Source: Lingula anatina (taxonomy: Eukaryota; Brachiopoda; Lingulata; Lingulida; Lingulidae). Taken from it: a stretch of DNA of 60,000 nucleotides. Below, one piece after another: positions 23,991 through 37,500 of this stretch. The stretch covers positions 324,802 to 384,801 of the forward strand of contig NW_019775669.1 of the NCBI RefSeq assembly GCF_001039355.2, given 5' to 3'. The position numbers and the translations under genes are program-made. The notes under the pieces were generated by a model, which was not told where the DNA came from, ran no database searches, and saw only the letters and a list, made by a program, of their open reading frames with translations. Within the stretch, counting starts at the first letter, position 1. Every line of letters begins with the position of its first letter.

Positions 23991-26900
23991 TATTTCATAG
24001 CATATGTGTACAGCCTTCAAGGGGGGTGTCTGACCCGGGCCAACATTTTGACAGTAAACAGGCAAAACAGAGGCTGCCCCGCTCCACCCACTTCTTACAA
24101 TAATAGGTCAAATGAGACACCTTGCAGTACAAGAAATAGCTTATGTCACATATCAGGCAGGAGTAATTCTTTTATGTCAGCCGCAGCGCTACCTGAATGA
24201 AATATGAAAATATTGTCATATTGGATTAATTGTTGAGTAAAAAAGAAAAGAAAAGCTATGAAAACTTAAGCTGGGTATCAACAGAACTTCTATTCTGCAC
24301 ACAAAGGGGCGCAAGTGGCGGGTCATAGGATCTTTTGTGTGGCCACTCTGGTACAGTATGGCTGTGCCTTATAGATGTGAAGTTTTCATAAACACTTTCC
24401 ATTAAACTGTCAATAAGATCAAAGGTGTCCCAATAGACAGTTCAGCTCACTGTGTCCTTTGGGCAGAAATGAGACTCACTGGGCTTTGGAAAGAAATAGG
24501 TGGGGAAAGTTGGGAGGGGGATACGATATGGTTGTGTAGTTGCTTTTTGAACTGAAAAAAATCTTTTTTGATAGCTGAGTTGAATTGTGTAGTTAAAGTC
24601 AGTACCTTATTTACTAAGGCTGCTTACTAAAAAATAATTGAGAAGTGCAGGGACTTCCACACTAGTACAATGTGATGTTTTTAATTGCTATTCCAAGCTT
24701 GGTCAACATTGATAATGGTAATAAATACCAAAGAATGAACAATAGAATTTAAGTAAAGGATAGATTTTCAGTAGCATTCTGGGCTCTTACTGGGAAACCA
24801 ACAGCTAACTTTTTGCTCAATTTAGTAAATTGTTTACAGCCACTTGGCAATTTATGTTTCTTTACCATTCAGCCTTTAAAATCTCTTTTTTTTTTACTTC
24901 AACTTCTAAATGTACACATATACATGCCTGAGATCTGAGATAATAAGCATATGTTCAGTATATTGCCTTGTGTAAGATTGCAGTGTCTGTGTTTTTTAAA
25001 GATTCTTTAAATGTAGGATATGAAGTATAGTGTTGTGTAGGTAGATTTCCAATGCACCATCACTCTCATTTCAATTAGGGTTGCCCAATCTCATGAGTGC
25101 TTGTCTTTAAAACACCAGTAAATGGGTGACATTACATCTGAATCATTAACGTAAGACCACATTGTAGAATAAATACCTAAGCACCATGTAGGTAATGTGG
25201 GTGAGATAATTCTATTTTATCTCTTCCTTTTTTTTATGGGAGGAGAGCTGAAAAATAATGAAAAAATATTAAATGTGTAACCCTTCAGAATTTTTTTTCA
25301 CACTTATGCATTGGCACTTAATTAAATACTTGTAAAAAACATAAAAAATATCCAAAAATGCAGTTCTTTCTGCATCAGAACTGCTAAATATCAAAGTAGC
25401 AAAATTGTACTAAGTGGTATTTTGTTGAGGCATTTACAGGTAACTAAACACCCTACCTCCAAGGAAACCTACAGAAGCAAACCAAGGTAATTTTTCAGAA
25501 ATATGCAAGGCTCGAGTCAAATTATCTTTGCCAGAGTGGCCCACCAAAAAAGCACAAAAATGGTGGCAAGCGTACCATGCTCTTGGTGATCACTGAAATT
25601 CGGGATGCTAGTTCGAGGTAACTTTTCTGAGATAACCTCAAATTTTATTAAATATCTGTCTGTGGCTTGAATTACCTGCTTAGAGTCTGTCTTGAACGGG
25701 TTTACATGTTAAAAGCTGCCCTGGGAAGATGCTGTTTTTTATGCATTTCAGAGGTATACCTTGAGTTGGCTAGGTCTGGATCAATGTGTTAATCAGATGA
25801 TGAGTAAGACCTGTGCTAAACAAATTAGGCAGCTTAGAGTGCATTCCCATAGATTTAGATCAATCCATCTAGATCGACCTAACTCCCTGGGGGTTCATGC
25901 TAAATTGCTGTCAGCCAAGCGCGCAGTTAATTACCCCCTTACAGCTTTTAGTAGGCGGGACAGACATTTAAGCTGGCTAAGTTGACAGTAATCTAGTGAG
26001 ACTCCCCACAGGGATAGATCGAACTAAAATCTGTGGGAATGGGGTCTTAGAAAAGATATGTGCAGTTAGATTGTAAAGGTGTGTTATAAGTACTTGAATA
26101 ATGAGCAGTGGGTTTCTCGAGTTATTTTTTTCAAAGAGAAAGTTGGAATACCAATTTTGTTTGGATCAAATTTTACGTTGGGAAGCTTATGGCTTGCATG
26201 TGGATAAAGTGTGCACTGGTGCAGCTTTAAAGGAAATTTTTAGTGAATTCATGTGGAACATTTGGTCCAATCACTGATGCAATATCTATTTCAGCTGTCA
26301 AAACAGCATAACATAACCATTTCTGGGAGAGGTTATTAATATTTGGAGGACATCTATGAATCAACTGAGCTGATTTGATTTAGAGAACATAGCTGACATG
26401 TGTCAGGTTGAGAGTTCATAAACATCCTGGTAAACAACTAATAAAAGTTGTAACTGTATCTTTTTATAGTAAGAATTCATTCGTTTTCTTGTTAATGCAT
26501 TGTAACCTCATGGCCTTGATGCCAAAAAGCATTTTATTTTATTTTATTTTATTTTATTTTATTTTATTTTATTTTATTTTATTTTATTTTAACTTGAATT
26601 GATATCAATACATTTGCACACCTTTATGCATCATTTGGTACCATTTCATTAAGCATATAAATATATATGTAAATGTATATATTCTTGTATATAGGTATTA
26701 AGTATTGGTGGAAACCGCATATATATTCAATTCTCCTTGCATTTCAGGGTCTGAATGGCAATGAGCTTGACTCCCCAGAACCGCTCTTTTCTCCGTCATC
26801 GCCTGGACTCGAACAGCGTGAACAGCGTCGCCCTAGTATTTCTGGCAGCCTTGTAGACAGTCCCAAAATGGCATCCAGGCTGGCGCACAAGCCTAGCAAG

Positions 26901-29900
26901 AGTAATTCCCTGGGAAGCATAAACAGCGATATTTATGATTCTTCCCCAAACATGGACCAGGATGACATTATTGCCTTGACTCAAGATGTCAGGAGTTTTT
27001 CTGATGCATTAGCAAGATTAAAAAGTATATTTACTGAAGATGGTGAGCATATTTTTCTCTTTACTAAAGCAGTTTGCAACTATTTAAATTATTATTCACC
27101 ACATATTCCTGTCTTTATGTGACCATTGCCTGTCGTGTCCATGTATTTTTAAGGTGGCCTTTGCATCTTTGCTATTAACTGTGTTTTAGAACTGTCATAT
27201 CCATGCATATCATCACATATCATATACTTGGTGAGAAAGCTTTTGTTTCTGGGTGCTATGCATGTGAAACAACTCATAAAATTCTTTCATTCCAGTGGCG
27301 TAATAGTCAGTTATTTTTATCTCCAGACCAATATCTTCCAATCACCCTGTAGTGTAATATTGCAACACTCTTGCTATTGATATATGGGGCCAGCTTTAAG
27401 CTTCAACATAAGTTACAGTTGTTATGCAACATTTCACATTGTTGTGATTGCCTGGGTGTAAGCAACTTGTGGATTGCATGGGGTTAGTTCATTTGGAAGG
27501 TTATTAGGTTTTACCTGGCTATTAGGTTTTTAAGCTGATGTAGAAGAACCTGAAAAGATCCAGATTGATTATTAATATGTGTCCTGTCAACCACAACATG
27601 AGTGTAATTTAGGGAGATTATTTTGCCAGCGTGATCTTGGGATCAGTAGGAATAAATGTAGAAATTGCTGGTGGCAATGTGATTCATGTACAGTTCTGTG
27701 TATTTAGGTATATAAGGGTCACTCTAGTATGTTTTGCTGTGGTCAAATAACCTAATTTTCACCAATTTTAACAAACTGGTATAAAATGTTTTACACTATT
27801 TTTGTTAGAATTTGCTTATATAGTTTAGCAATGCAATCACCTCATGATTTTTTACAGTTAAGCAAAATGTCACTCTTTTCAGCTCAATGATGACTTAGTA
27901 ATTATAACCATATATACTGGTGCCAGTATTTCCCAGCAAGTAAATTATAGTTTGCATTTGATGGAGGTTTTGTGCTGTCATAAGTCTTGTTCCAAATACA
28001 TTGTGCATTTTCGGCTATGACTGCAGTTTTATTGAAATGTTATTACTAGTATTAATATATTCTTCTTTTATTGTAAGGCTTAAAAAATGATACAATGGTA
28101 CATTTATCTACATGGGAGTGAGCAAGAGCAAAAGTAGGTGGGGTTGTCACCTCTAGATGTAAATACAGTGTCAAATGGGAGAGCTTATCTGCATTATCCA
28201 ATAACCTCCAGCCTTGGGGAAATGTGTTACATTCCTGCTATCACCAGTGCCAGGACATCTTGCAATTAGTCATATAAAATCAATACATTCAGATTTGTCG
28301 CAGAATGTTTAGATAAATTAGCCAAGTTTGCATAAGCCATGCCTTGCAACATGAGTCATCTGGTATGATACCTCAAAATAACCCAGATAGAAATATTGGA
28401 AGTTTGGTGTTATTCTTTTTATCTGTCGACTCTTTTCCCTGTTATTGTGCTGTCTGAATTTTATCTGTAGCCAATCTGAAGAGAGGTACATAACCCAGGG
28501 CAGCTAAGATAGCTGTAAAATTTGTTGTCACCATCTCCAAGAGAAATGGGATATTCTTTCTGGCTTTATGACAATTACGCCACTGGTATGTGGATTCCAT
28601 CGTTCTTTGATTTGTGTCAGATTCAGTCTGTTTGTATCTAATCCCACATTTTTATTTCTTTTTATTCTATTGTTTTTATTTCTCTTATGCTTCATGGTTG
28701 ATAGGGTTGATATTGGAGATGGCCAGATGGAGAAGAAGTCTGACTGTGTTAGGTGGACCATGGTAGTTGAATAGTGTGTTTGGTGGAAAAAGTTTGTTGA
28801 AAGAAAAACTCATCACAGAAAATAATAACACAGTATCCGGAAAACACCCTCGATGTTATGAATTTTACCATAAGTAGAAAGAAAAGAGAAACAGTTGTCT
28901 TCATGGTCATCCATTTATTTTTTTAGATCCAGTAGAAAACCCACGTATTGTTGCTCATGAACACCTAGGTAAAGTGCTGTGTATTCTGAAGACCATCCTC
29001 CAGCAGTACCCAGCCCTTCACTCCACGGATATCCTCACTGCAGCAGGAACACTCATCTCAAGAATCAAGAGTAAGTAGCACATTATTCAAAGATCATTTT
29101 ACAGTATTTTCCCTCTTCTTAAAACGTCTTCACCTCTTCATAGACTGAGTGAAAGTTAAAAAATTAAAAGGGTAGCACCTTATCTCAACACCCCTACTGT
29201 GAAATGGAAACGACAGTAATTGCAAAAAAAAAAAAAGAAGACCTTTACTTGTTTGTCTTTAAATACCTTAAAATCCCCACATTTGTCACCACTTTCTAAA
29301 CATACCAAACCCTCTTTTTCACATGTAGACAAAGAACTTTGAAAGAAATCTGTCAGAAGCTGTCTACTACTATTATACCAGGAAATCAATCCCGATGTTT
29401 GCAGACCTTTTATTCATTTCCAAATAAAGCCTAAATGTGCTATTATTTGAAGCTTAATGCTGTGCCCCTAGGGTAGAACACTGGTGATATTTTGTGTGTG
29501 GTTTACCATCATGACTGGAGTGTAAATATATGGTAAATGAATCCAACAGCACTTTTATGGGGTATTGGTTTTAATGACCAAACTGAGATTTATAAGTATA
29601 AGTTTGGGTTGGAAAGAATGTTCTAAAGAATAGAGAAGTTACATTCCAAGAATAATGTGAACAAACAATACACTAAAATTGAAAGATCAGGCATATTAAT
29701 GTGTATTATAACTCCTTCTTGCTTGAATACACCTATCTTCAATTTAAACAAAATGTGCAAATTTGAGTTGCATCCATGCACAAAGAGAAGTTCCAAGTAC
29801 ATTGTTGTTTTTACCAACATTTTTCTACATAATTGCCAACTATATATAGCCTTAAGTAATTACTTCAGTAATATAAAAATAGAAAGTAGACTTTGTGACC

Positions 29901-32900
29901 ATGGAGTGCAGTCCGTTTTTCTTATATATCCCTGCTAATTTGCTTTGTGAGAACCTAGTTATAAATATGCTTTAGTTGTAGTTAAAAGTGTATATAAACA
30001 GTTGCAGCTTTTTTGTAAAAAATGGATTTTTGATTGATTTATGAATAAATGTATCAAAGTAAAACATGATAGTTGGAAGGTACTATATGCAAACTATATG
30101 TAGTTGTTTTTCCCAACCAGCATTAAAGTGCTTGATTCCAAAGTAGAGGTGATAAAGATAACATATAGTTAATATATACAGCTTATAATTAGGATGTTGA
30201 CATTACAAGGAGGTTTTGAATTGTGGATATAAAGGTGGATATATGTATATCTGTCTATTATTTATTACTTAATTTGTACTGTCATTAAGATTGTTATTAG
30301 CAGGTGTATGTTTATAAATACATTCTTGTACATACTTGGAAAAAAACTGAGGAATTAAAAAAAAAAAAACGAAATAAAAAAATTTTATAGACATATAAAA
30401 AAGAAAAAAACTTATGTGACTGTGATATTTGGGTGCCCTTTGGCTACTGATTGTATTCATGATTCTATACAGAAATCCACTCTATACCCAGCACTCTATC
30501 TCTTAATAGCATTTTTTATTTTGCAATTAATCTTATGTTTATCTTATCAGTTTTTTTAACAACATGAGGAGTGTGCTAAATCCCAGTGATACAAAGAACA
30601 TCTAAATGCAATCTACAGTCTATATTGTATAGTGATCTGAAAGTTTATCTTAACTTGTGGAGCTCGGAATTCCATCACTACTAGAATGTAAATGGATCCA
30701 TTTATTTTGGACACAGCAATCTTTACTTTGATGAGGTAACATGTCTGACAACATAACATTTTGTTTGGAAGAAAACAGCAGATGATGTTGCTTTAACTTC
30801 TCTCCTGCAGGCTTCAAGTACGAGGATAAAGCTGCGGACCCTGCGCAGTTCTATGATGCCATTGACCAGGTAGCCCTGGCCTTCAGTAGCAGGTAAGAGG
30901 TGGAGTTCATGCTTAAAGGCTGTTTTCATAGGAATATGTTTTATGAACCTTGGAAGGGGGGAAAGAAGAGAAAGTCTCTGAAGCATTAGAAAAATGCATT
31001 AGAATTGTGTGCCACTCGCGCTGTTGTACTATTGCTATTTTTACAAGCTGTCTCTTTAAAGAAAGATAAGCAGCAATAAAAATTGGTAAAAGAAAAAAGT
31101 GGCAATAGTTTTTGACTTGTTACGGATAGAAATTTAAAACCTAAAATAGCACTTAGCCAGTGGGCAAATTTGCTTCACAGCTGTTCAATTTCTGTAAAAC
31201 ATAACATACTGGGAACATCTGTAACAAGGGGTTCAGGGGCAGTAGCACCAACAAGAACTAATTAACCAGGAAATAAGGTACAGGGGACGTGAAAGCTGAG
31301 ATATTAGGCGCTCTCAAACTGTTTTGTTTAAATGGCAATGTTATTATAGAGCCTCCCAAATGTTGCCCTGTAGAACAGAGTTGGGACGTAATTCCGAGAT
31401 CAAATGATGTTTGGATGCTCGCTAGCACGTATCACATGCAACGAGATAAAGCCGGTCCAAACATTGAAGTGGCTGGGGGTGGAATTGATATTTTTGGAAT
31501 AAAATCTTGTCTGTTCCTGTCTTCTCCCTAGGTCATCTCTAAAGAACTGGCATCACCAGTTTATTGCATGCTAATTGGACCTTTCTCTTAAAAAATGTCT
31601 GTTTTATTCATTTAGAGGTTTTTGAGAAGGATCTGTTTCAGGAAAATTTATAAACATTTTCAGGAATTTTAATTGGCATCCACTGGCTTGAAATATTGTT
31701 TTACACTAACATTGGAATCTCTTAAAAATCTCTACTTTGTTTTATGTCCCTGATAAAGAAGACTACCAGAAATAACTAAATTGCTGCTCCACAGGAGACA
31801 TGACCTATCAGTAGTTAGAGACCATGTCTTCAGAGTTAAGGCAGGGTAATCTATTGAGGCGAGACATTAATACAAGGAAATACAAGCAGAGGTAGTCTGC
31901 CAAAGCTATTATTAGCATTATGGTTTGATTCAAAAGCAACACATCTGTGGCAGAACTGTCTATTTGGCAATAGATGGACATTTGTGTACTTGAGCCTGTG
32001 TAAGAGGTTCCTGTATTCCTGAAGCAGTGTTGTGTTGGAGCAGCTGGCCGCAGTGGGAGCCAGTTAGTTGAAGTGTATGTGGGAAACCAGTGCAGGGGGA
32101 TGTTGGGTATTGTTCTAGCTGGCGGAAGGATTGGCACCAATCGCAACCACTCACAGCATCAGAGGACGCCATAATCTTGTCAGGGGCAGGACAGCTTTGA
32201 TTTAGGAAGCATTTGCCGTTTGTTGCTTGACTGAATGATGTGGAACAGATTTGTTGAATTTTGTGTCTTGGTTTTATAAGAGATTTTTTGTGCCAGTATT
32301 GTCAGTGCTGTGTAGTGAAACATCGTGGTCATCATGTTGTCAGTGGAGAGTAACACCAGTGCAGTACAGAGAAGGCGTAAGAATCTGTTGAATCTACGGC
32401 TCTTTAGAAGGTAGGAAAAACTGAATCATAGTGACATGTTTAAAAAGAACAGAAATCATAAATATGAGGGGAAAAATGAAATTGGTTATTTTATGTGTAT
32501 GATACTTGTTGACTAGTTAACATGTACATGAAGATTTTCATTCAGAAATCAACTGGTGGGTACTGGGGTGCTTTGACAGCTGGGTGATATCTGGTGAAAA
32601 TGCCACATAACCAAACAAAACTATAAAGGCACAGAATAACAAACATCTTTATATAACCCCATATACTTTCTGCCTCTTCTAGGAGCTGCTAAAAGTGAAG
32701 TTGAGATAAAGGCATTGGTGAATTTCATACTATTGATAAATTTATGTTAAGATTTGGTACAAATTGTTTTTTTAACAGTGCAGTTATTATAAAAGTGCAT
32801 TGGATATTAAGAAAGGTCTTAAATGAATTTCTTGCGGCTTGACAGCTGTATGGTGACTGTGACTGGCCATAGTTGTAGTCATGATTAATTCATTGTCACC

Positions 32901-34465
32901 ATGGTCATTGGCAGTCTGTATTTTTCTTGTCACCAAGATTAAGATACGCAAGTTGTGGTTCATGCTCTTGTACTCCTGATCAGTGAAGAGTACAGACCTC
33001 ATGAGTATTGTTAAACTGAAATGTCAGGATCAGCAGCTGTATGACTTAGCATATATTTTGATGTATTTTTAGACTGTCAGTTTCCTTTGTTTTCAAAATG
33101 TTCTTTCCTGTTCAGAACACTATGAAAACAATTGTTGGCATTAAACCATGTGGCCTTTCCATCCGGAAAAAATAAGTCAGTTAAAATTGACCTGGAGTTT
33201 TGCATTATTTAGAAAATGTTGATGATAGCTGCTTATATAATGTTTTTTTTTTTTTGAAGGAACATGTTAATCTTGTTATGTGTTACCATCATAGGTGCCA
33301 TTTTTTACTTTGGTTTTCATCTTTTCCATTGTGTATTTCATGTTTTGGTAATATTTTAACATATAATCAATGATCATAAAGATTTTAACTAGATTTGAAC
33401 TGGACTTCATATCTGACATAATTGAATTTTTTAAACTGTAAGTTTGTTCTCAATTTCAGTGTATCAGAGTATTTAATGGGAGATGTGGAGGCAGCCTACC
33501 CAACCCATACCACAAAAACCAGAGTAAGTGGCTCACATAGTTCTGGGCACAATCTTTGTTTTTCTAGTAAACAAGAGGAATGAATTAGCATGAAACAAAG
33601 GTTAAAATTATGCCCATGTAATGGTTATTTTTATTTTGATTACTTATTTTAACTTCTTGGTGTGTTCGTGTGTGTGTGTGTGTATGCGTGCGTGCTACTT
33701 ATAATGTTTACAAGCTATGCTTTGCTTTACATATCTGCTGATTCACTTAGTGTATTAATAACACAGTAATTGGAACTCTAAAAGTTCAGAAAAAAAACTT
33801 ATCTGTATTCATGCAAACATCTTAGATATTTTAACTTCTTAGTGAGTGTATTTGTAATAGGGAGAGGCAAGGAAACTACTGTATTTACCTCTTCATAGGA
33901 TTTATTTCCTTTCAACTTGACCGAAATGACCACCTAGACCATGAACTAGTCTGCTGACCAGCTGAAAAATTACTTAATTGTTTTATGACCTGGTGAAGTG
34001 ACTGTAGAGTGGGATACTTTTTTTTTACAGTTCTGTGAAAAATTGGGCCTGCTTCAAGTTTTTTTTTTTTTTTTTTGAATCGTAATTTACTTAAATTTAA
34101 TTTCTTAATTAAAGACCTTTAATGCATGCCTATGTAGTTATTCACTTTGAATGCATGAGTACAAAAATGTGCAAACAAGAAGAGTGGGTGGTGCATTTTT
34201 AAACTAGGGAATTACAAAGATAACATTAAAGTTGGATATTTATTAGAAGTGAATTTTTTTTCATTGTTCTCCGAGTTTGTTGAAAGTTCTGCCACAGTGT
34301 CAAGATCTGCTAAGAGTGCCTTGCTTATTCTCAGCTGCACTGGAATGTAGAGATCATCATGGGGCAATGGTTTTAACTCTTGTGCATGAACAGTTTTAAG
34401 AGAAGACCTTTTTTGTAGGACAAAGTCATACTGCTAACATTTTCACTGTGCCTAGCCCCTCATCA

Positions 34466-34534
<69 letters not shown>

Positions 34535-37500
34535 AGTAGTTTAAATCACAGGGAAAGCTTTACCTGAGGATACCTGATATCACGATTTCACATTTATGCT
34601 TATGGTATCTTTGGCATGGTTAGGTATATCAACACTGTACGTGCATTTAGATAATGCCATTAATGTATAATGGACATACTTATTTCAGGCCCTGGGTAAT
34701 GTCTCCATATTATTGCTGTAATTAGGTATAGAAAATGTCATGCACGCTGCATAAAAGATGCACTTCGAAATGGATAATGCTTCTTTTTATTTGTTGTCAT
34801 AACATTTTCAAGGAATCATGGGGTTGTGGATTATTAATGTGATTATGAATGTCTGAACCTGATGGGAGGATTTGCAGTTGGTTATGTAAGAAAGAAATCA
34901 TATCTGAGCACTGCAAATTTTGTATACTTGTAAGACCTTTGAAGATACCAGATTCAAAATTAATTTTCTAGCCTTTACTAATGTAAAATGTTTTTTGCCT
35001 TACAAAATGGTTAGAATTTTGCTAAATGGTTGAAATGGTGTACAAATTAACTATAAGTGAAAATTTTTTACCAAGTGATGATTTATTTGTGGTACTCAGT
35101 TTAAAATTTGTCTAAAAATAGAAACCTGACCCTGGCTTTAATAGCTATAATAAATGATTTTTTTGGATACTACTATCTGACTGACTTTAGATCCTTCTGA
35201 AGCATTTCTACACACTTTGCCCACTGTGACCTGAAGTATCATATGTTAAAGCCATTGTTGACTTATCCTTGTCTTAAAGAAAACCCATCAGTTATGAAAA
35301 AAGTTTAATTGCTCAGCAGTCACAAAAGTGAGTCTTACTGGTGCAATATAAAAAACTCATTTAAAAGTAAAAATTGATATACGTTTTTTTTTGAAAGATA
35401 CATTAAACCAAGGTTTTTATCATTATTTTGCCAGATGTACATCAAAACATCTACAGTGAGATCAAAAATTTAATCCCAGTGTGGCAGGTAAAATATCTTA
35501 ATTTTGAATTCTTTCAAATTTCAGTCCTTTGATAATTTGTCTTCCATGAACGTGGAGCTAGGCAGTCAAGAGGATGTGGATGGCAGGGATGATGGTAAGT
35601 ATACAAGTCAACTGAACATTGGAACACCTAACACATTATCATAGCAAACTCAGTGTCACACCCATAGCAATGTCACACCTTACACATTATTATAGCAAGC
35701 TCAATGTCACATCTTACACATTATTATAGCAAACTCAATGTCACACCTAACACATTATCATAGCAAACTCAGTGTCACACCCATAGCAATGTTACACCTT
35801 CTACTCTATCAGGTCAGAAACGGTGCAGTACCTATTTCTAAACTAGACTTTTTACAGAAAGGCCTCACCAATGCTGGATAAGTGATAATGATCAGACAAA
35901 CTACACCAAAGAGACCTGCTCTAAAACATGTAATTTAAAATCAACAGTTCTCTTCTTGATGTGAGTCTTAAGTGGAACATTCACATCTAACACACTAGTT
36001 TCTCCTGTTTACTCCCTGGTGTGATTCTGCTAAGAACTTATCATGGTAGAGATCTTTCAATGCAGTTCTACTCCAGAGTAGCAGCTGTTTATGTGTACCA
36101 TTCAGCACTCTTTTTACCTGTCTCTTAGTATTAAGGTATGAATGGAGCTTTAATTGTAGATCACGATATCCCCCCCCCCCATGTCCGTGGATGAAAAAAA
36201 ATGGTTAAAATGTCCAAATGTGAAGCCTTTAGTGGGATTTACCTTTGATCTTACTGGATGTGATGTGTTAGGGCCATCTACCTGGAGAGCTCTCTGCCTC
36301 CCAGACACTTAATATCTTCTCTATTTCATGTTTCCAAGTTTAACCTATTTTATTTCCTTTCGAAAATGTTCTTTCTGGTGTGAACCTAATTCTCCTTTTT
36401 TTTTTTTAGTTAGTTGGGCACGTTTTCAGTAATATGATGAATTAGTTTGGTTTGAAATTTGCGAGCGAATACCGTAACAGTGAAGAATGTCAGCCATGCT
36501 GGCATTGGGGCCTGCCCCAGGACATAGGTATTAGCCAGAGTGAGTCTGTACAGTGTTAGTGTAGGTAACAACTATGTAAAGCATGGGATTTGGATTGCAT
36601 CTTTTTCGTCCTACACTGGTGTTGAGGGGAAGGATGATAGGCAAGGCAGAAAAACAGTGGTCAATTTGGAAATACAGGATTACCAGCGATGTATATTTTG
36701 TTATTGGTTATTGATCATGACAGCTAGTGAATTGATGGATGAAGGTTTCAAGTTCCCTCTCATTTCTTGATGCTGGATATCAGTTTTTTGGAGATATCTG
36801 CAGTGAGATGGGTTTAATATAAGCTTTGGTTTTGATAGCTATGGCTGGAAAATCATAAACACTTGGAAGTAATTAGTTCTGAGGATGTTGCTGCAACATT
36901 GTTGATATAAATACCCAGCCCTGGCAGTATATATTGTTAGTGATAACTCTCTGTGTGACGTCAGGGATCTGCCTGGCCAACACTTCACGGTAGCTCAGTA
37001 GTCAAGTTATAATGTCAACAACAGCACAGGAGTTGAAGGGCTTTGCCCGTCGGATGAAGGTATCTGTGATGCGGCACAACGAGAGAATCAAGCGCAGCAG
37101 TCTCGTGCCGGTGTACATTCCGCACTCATGGAGCGTTATGCCTTCGGGTCTTGCTGTAGCAACCAGCTGTAAAGTTGTGTGTTCTGCTCCTGCCACAAAT
37201 CACAGTACGTGGGACAGTTTTGATTGCTTACCGCATAGGATTTTTCAGTAAATCTGGATCACTCTTCTTTGTCTTGATGGAGGCTTTAACAGGTTAATTT
37301 GTTTTTCACCACACACAAAATGATCATCCAAGTCAGTTATTGACATTTCAAGACATGCTCACATAATTATATCTTTTTTTTTTTTTTCTCAGGTCAGCTT
37401 GGTCCATCAGAGCTGGATGCTATCCTCCTGCGGCTGGAGTCTGGTGTGGAGCTGGCACTGCAGAGAGCCAAGGCTTGGTCCAAGTATGCAAAAGATATTA

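Larger units (their letters stand above)
16044..26747 (+). other. RhoGAP intron 1 (10.7 kb)
   Basis: No coding exon is recognised on either strand. It holds A runs at 16898-16918 and 17313-17349 (the second preceded by an ambiguous base at 17312), a family 2 element, a GA microsatellite, a family 1 MITE and an ATTTT array, each listed separately. The stretch 21780-22230 is a little less AT-rich, with no feature I can name. First introns of this size commonly hold enhancers, but none can be pinpointed. Confidence 0.6.

Noticed and set aside
23988-24200. 70-codon frame in RhoGAP intron 1 after the GA array
   Set aside because: No homology, starts within repeat-adjacent sequence and lacks in-phase splice partners.
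31289-31531. 80-codon open frame in RhoGAP intron 4 with moderately GC-rich sequence
   Set aside because: No domain, no matching splice sites in phase with neighbours and no homology I can recognise; more likely chance or regulatory sequence.
32027-32172. Minus-strand open frame (70 codons) overlapping the candidate intron 4 promoter
   Set aside because: No recognisable protein and it would be antisense to the better-supported promoter-like segment.
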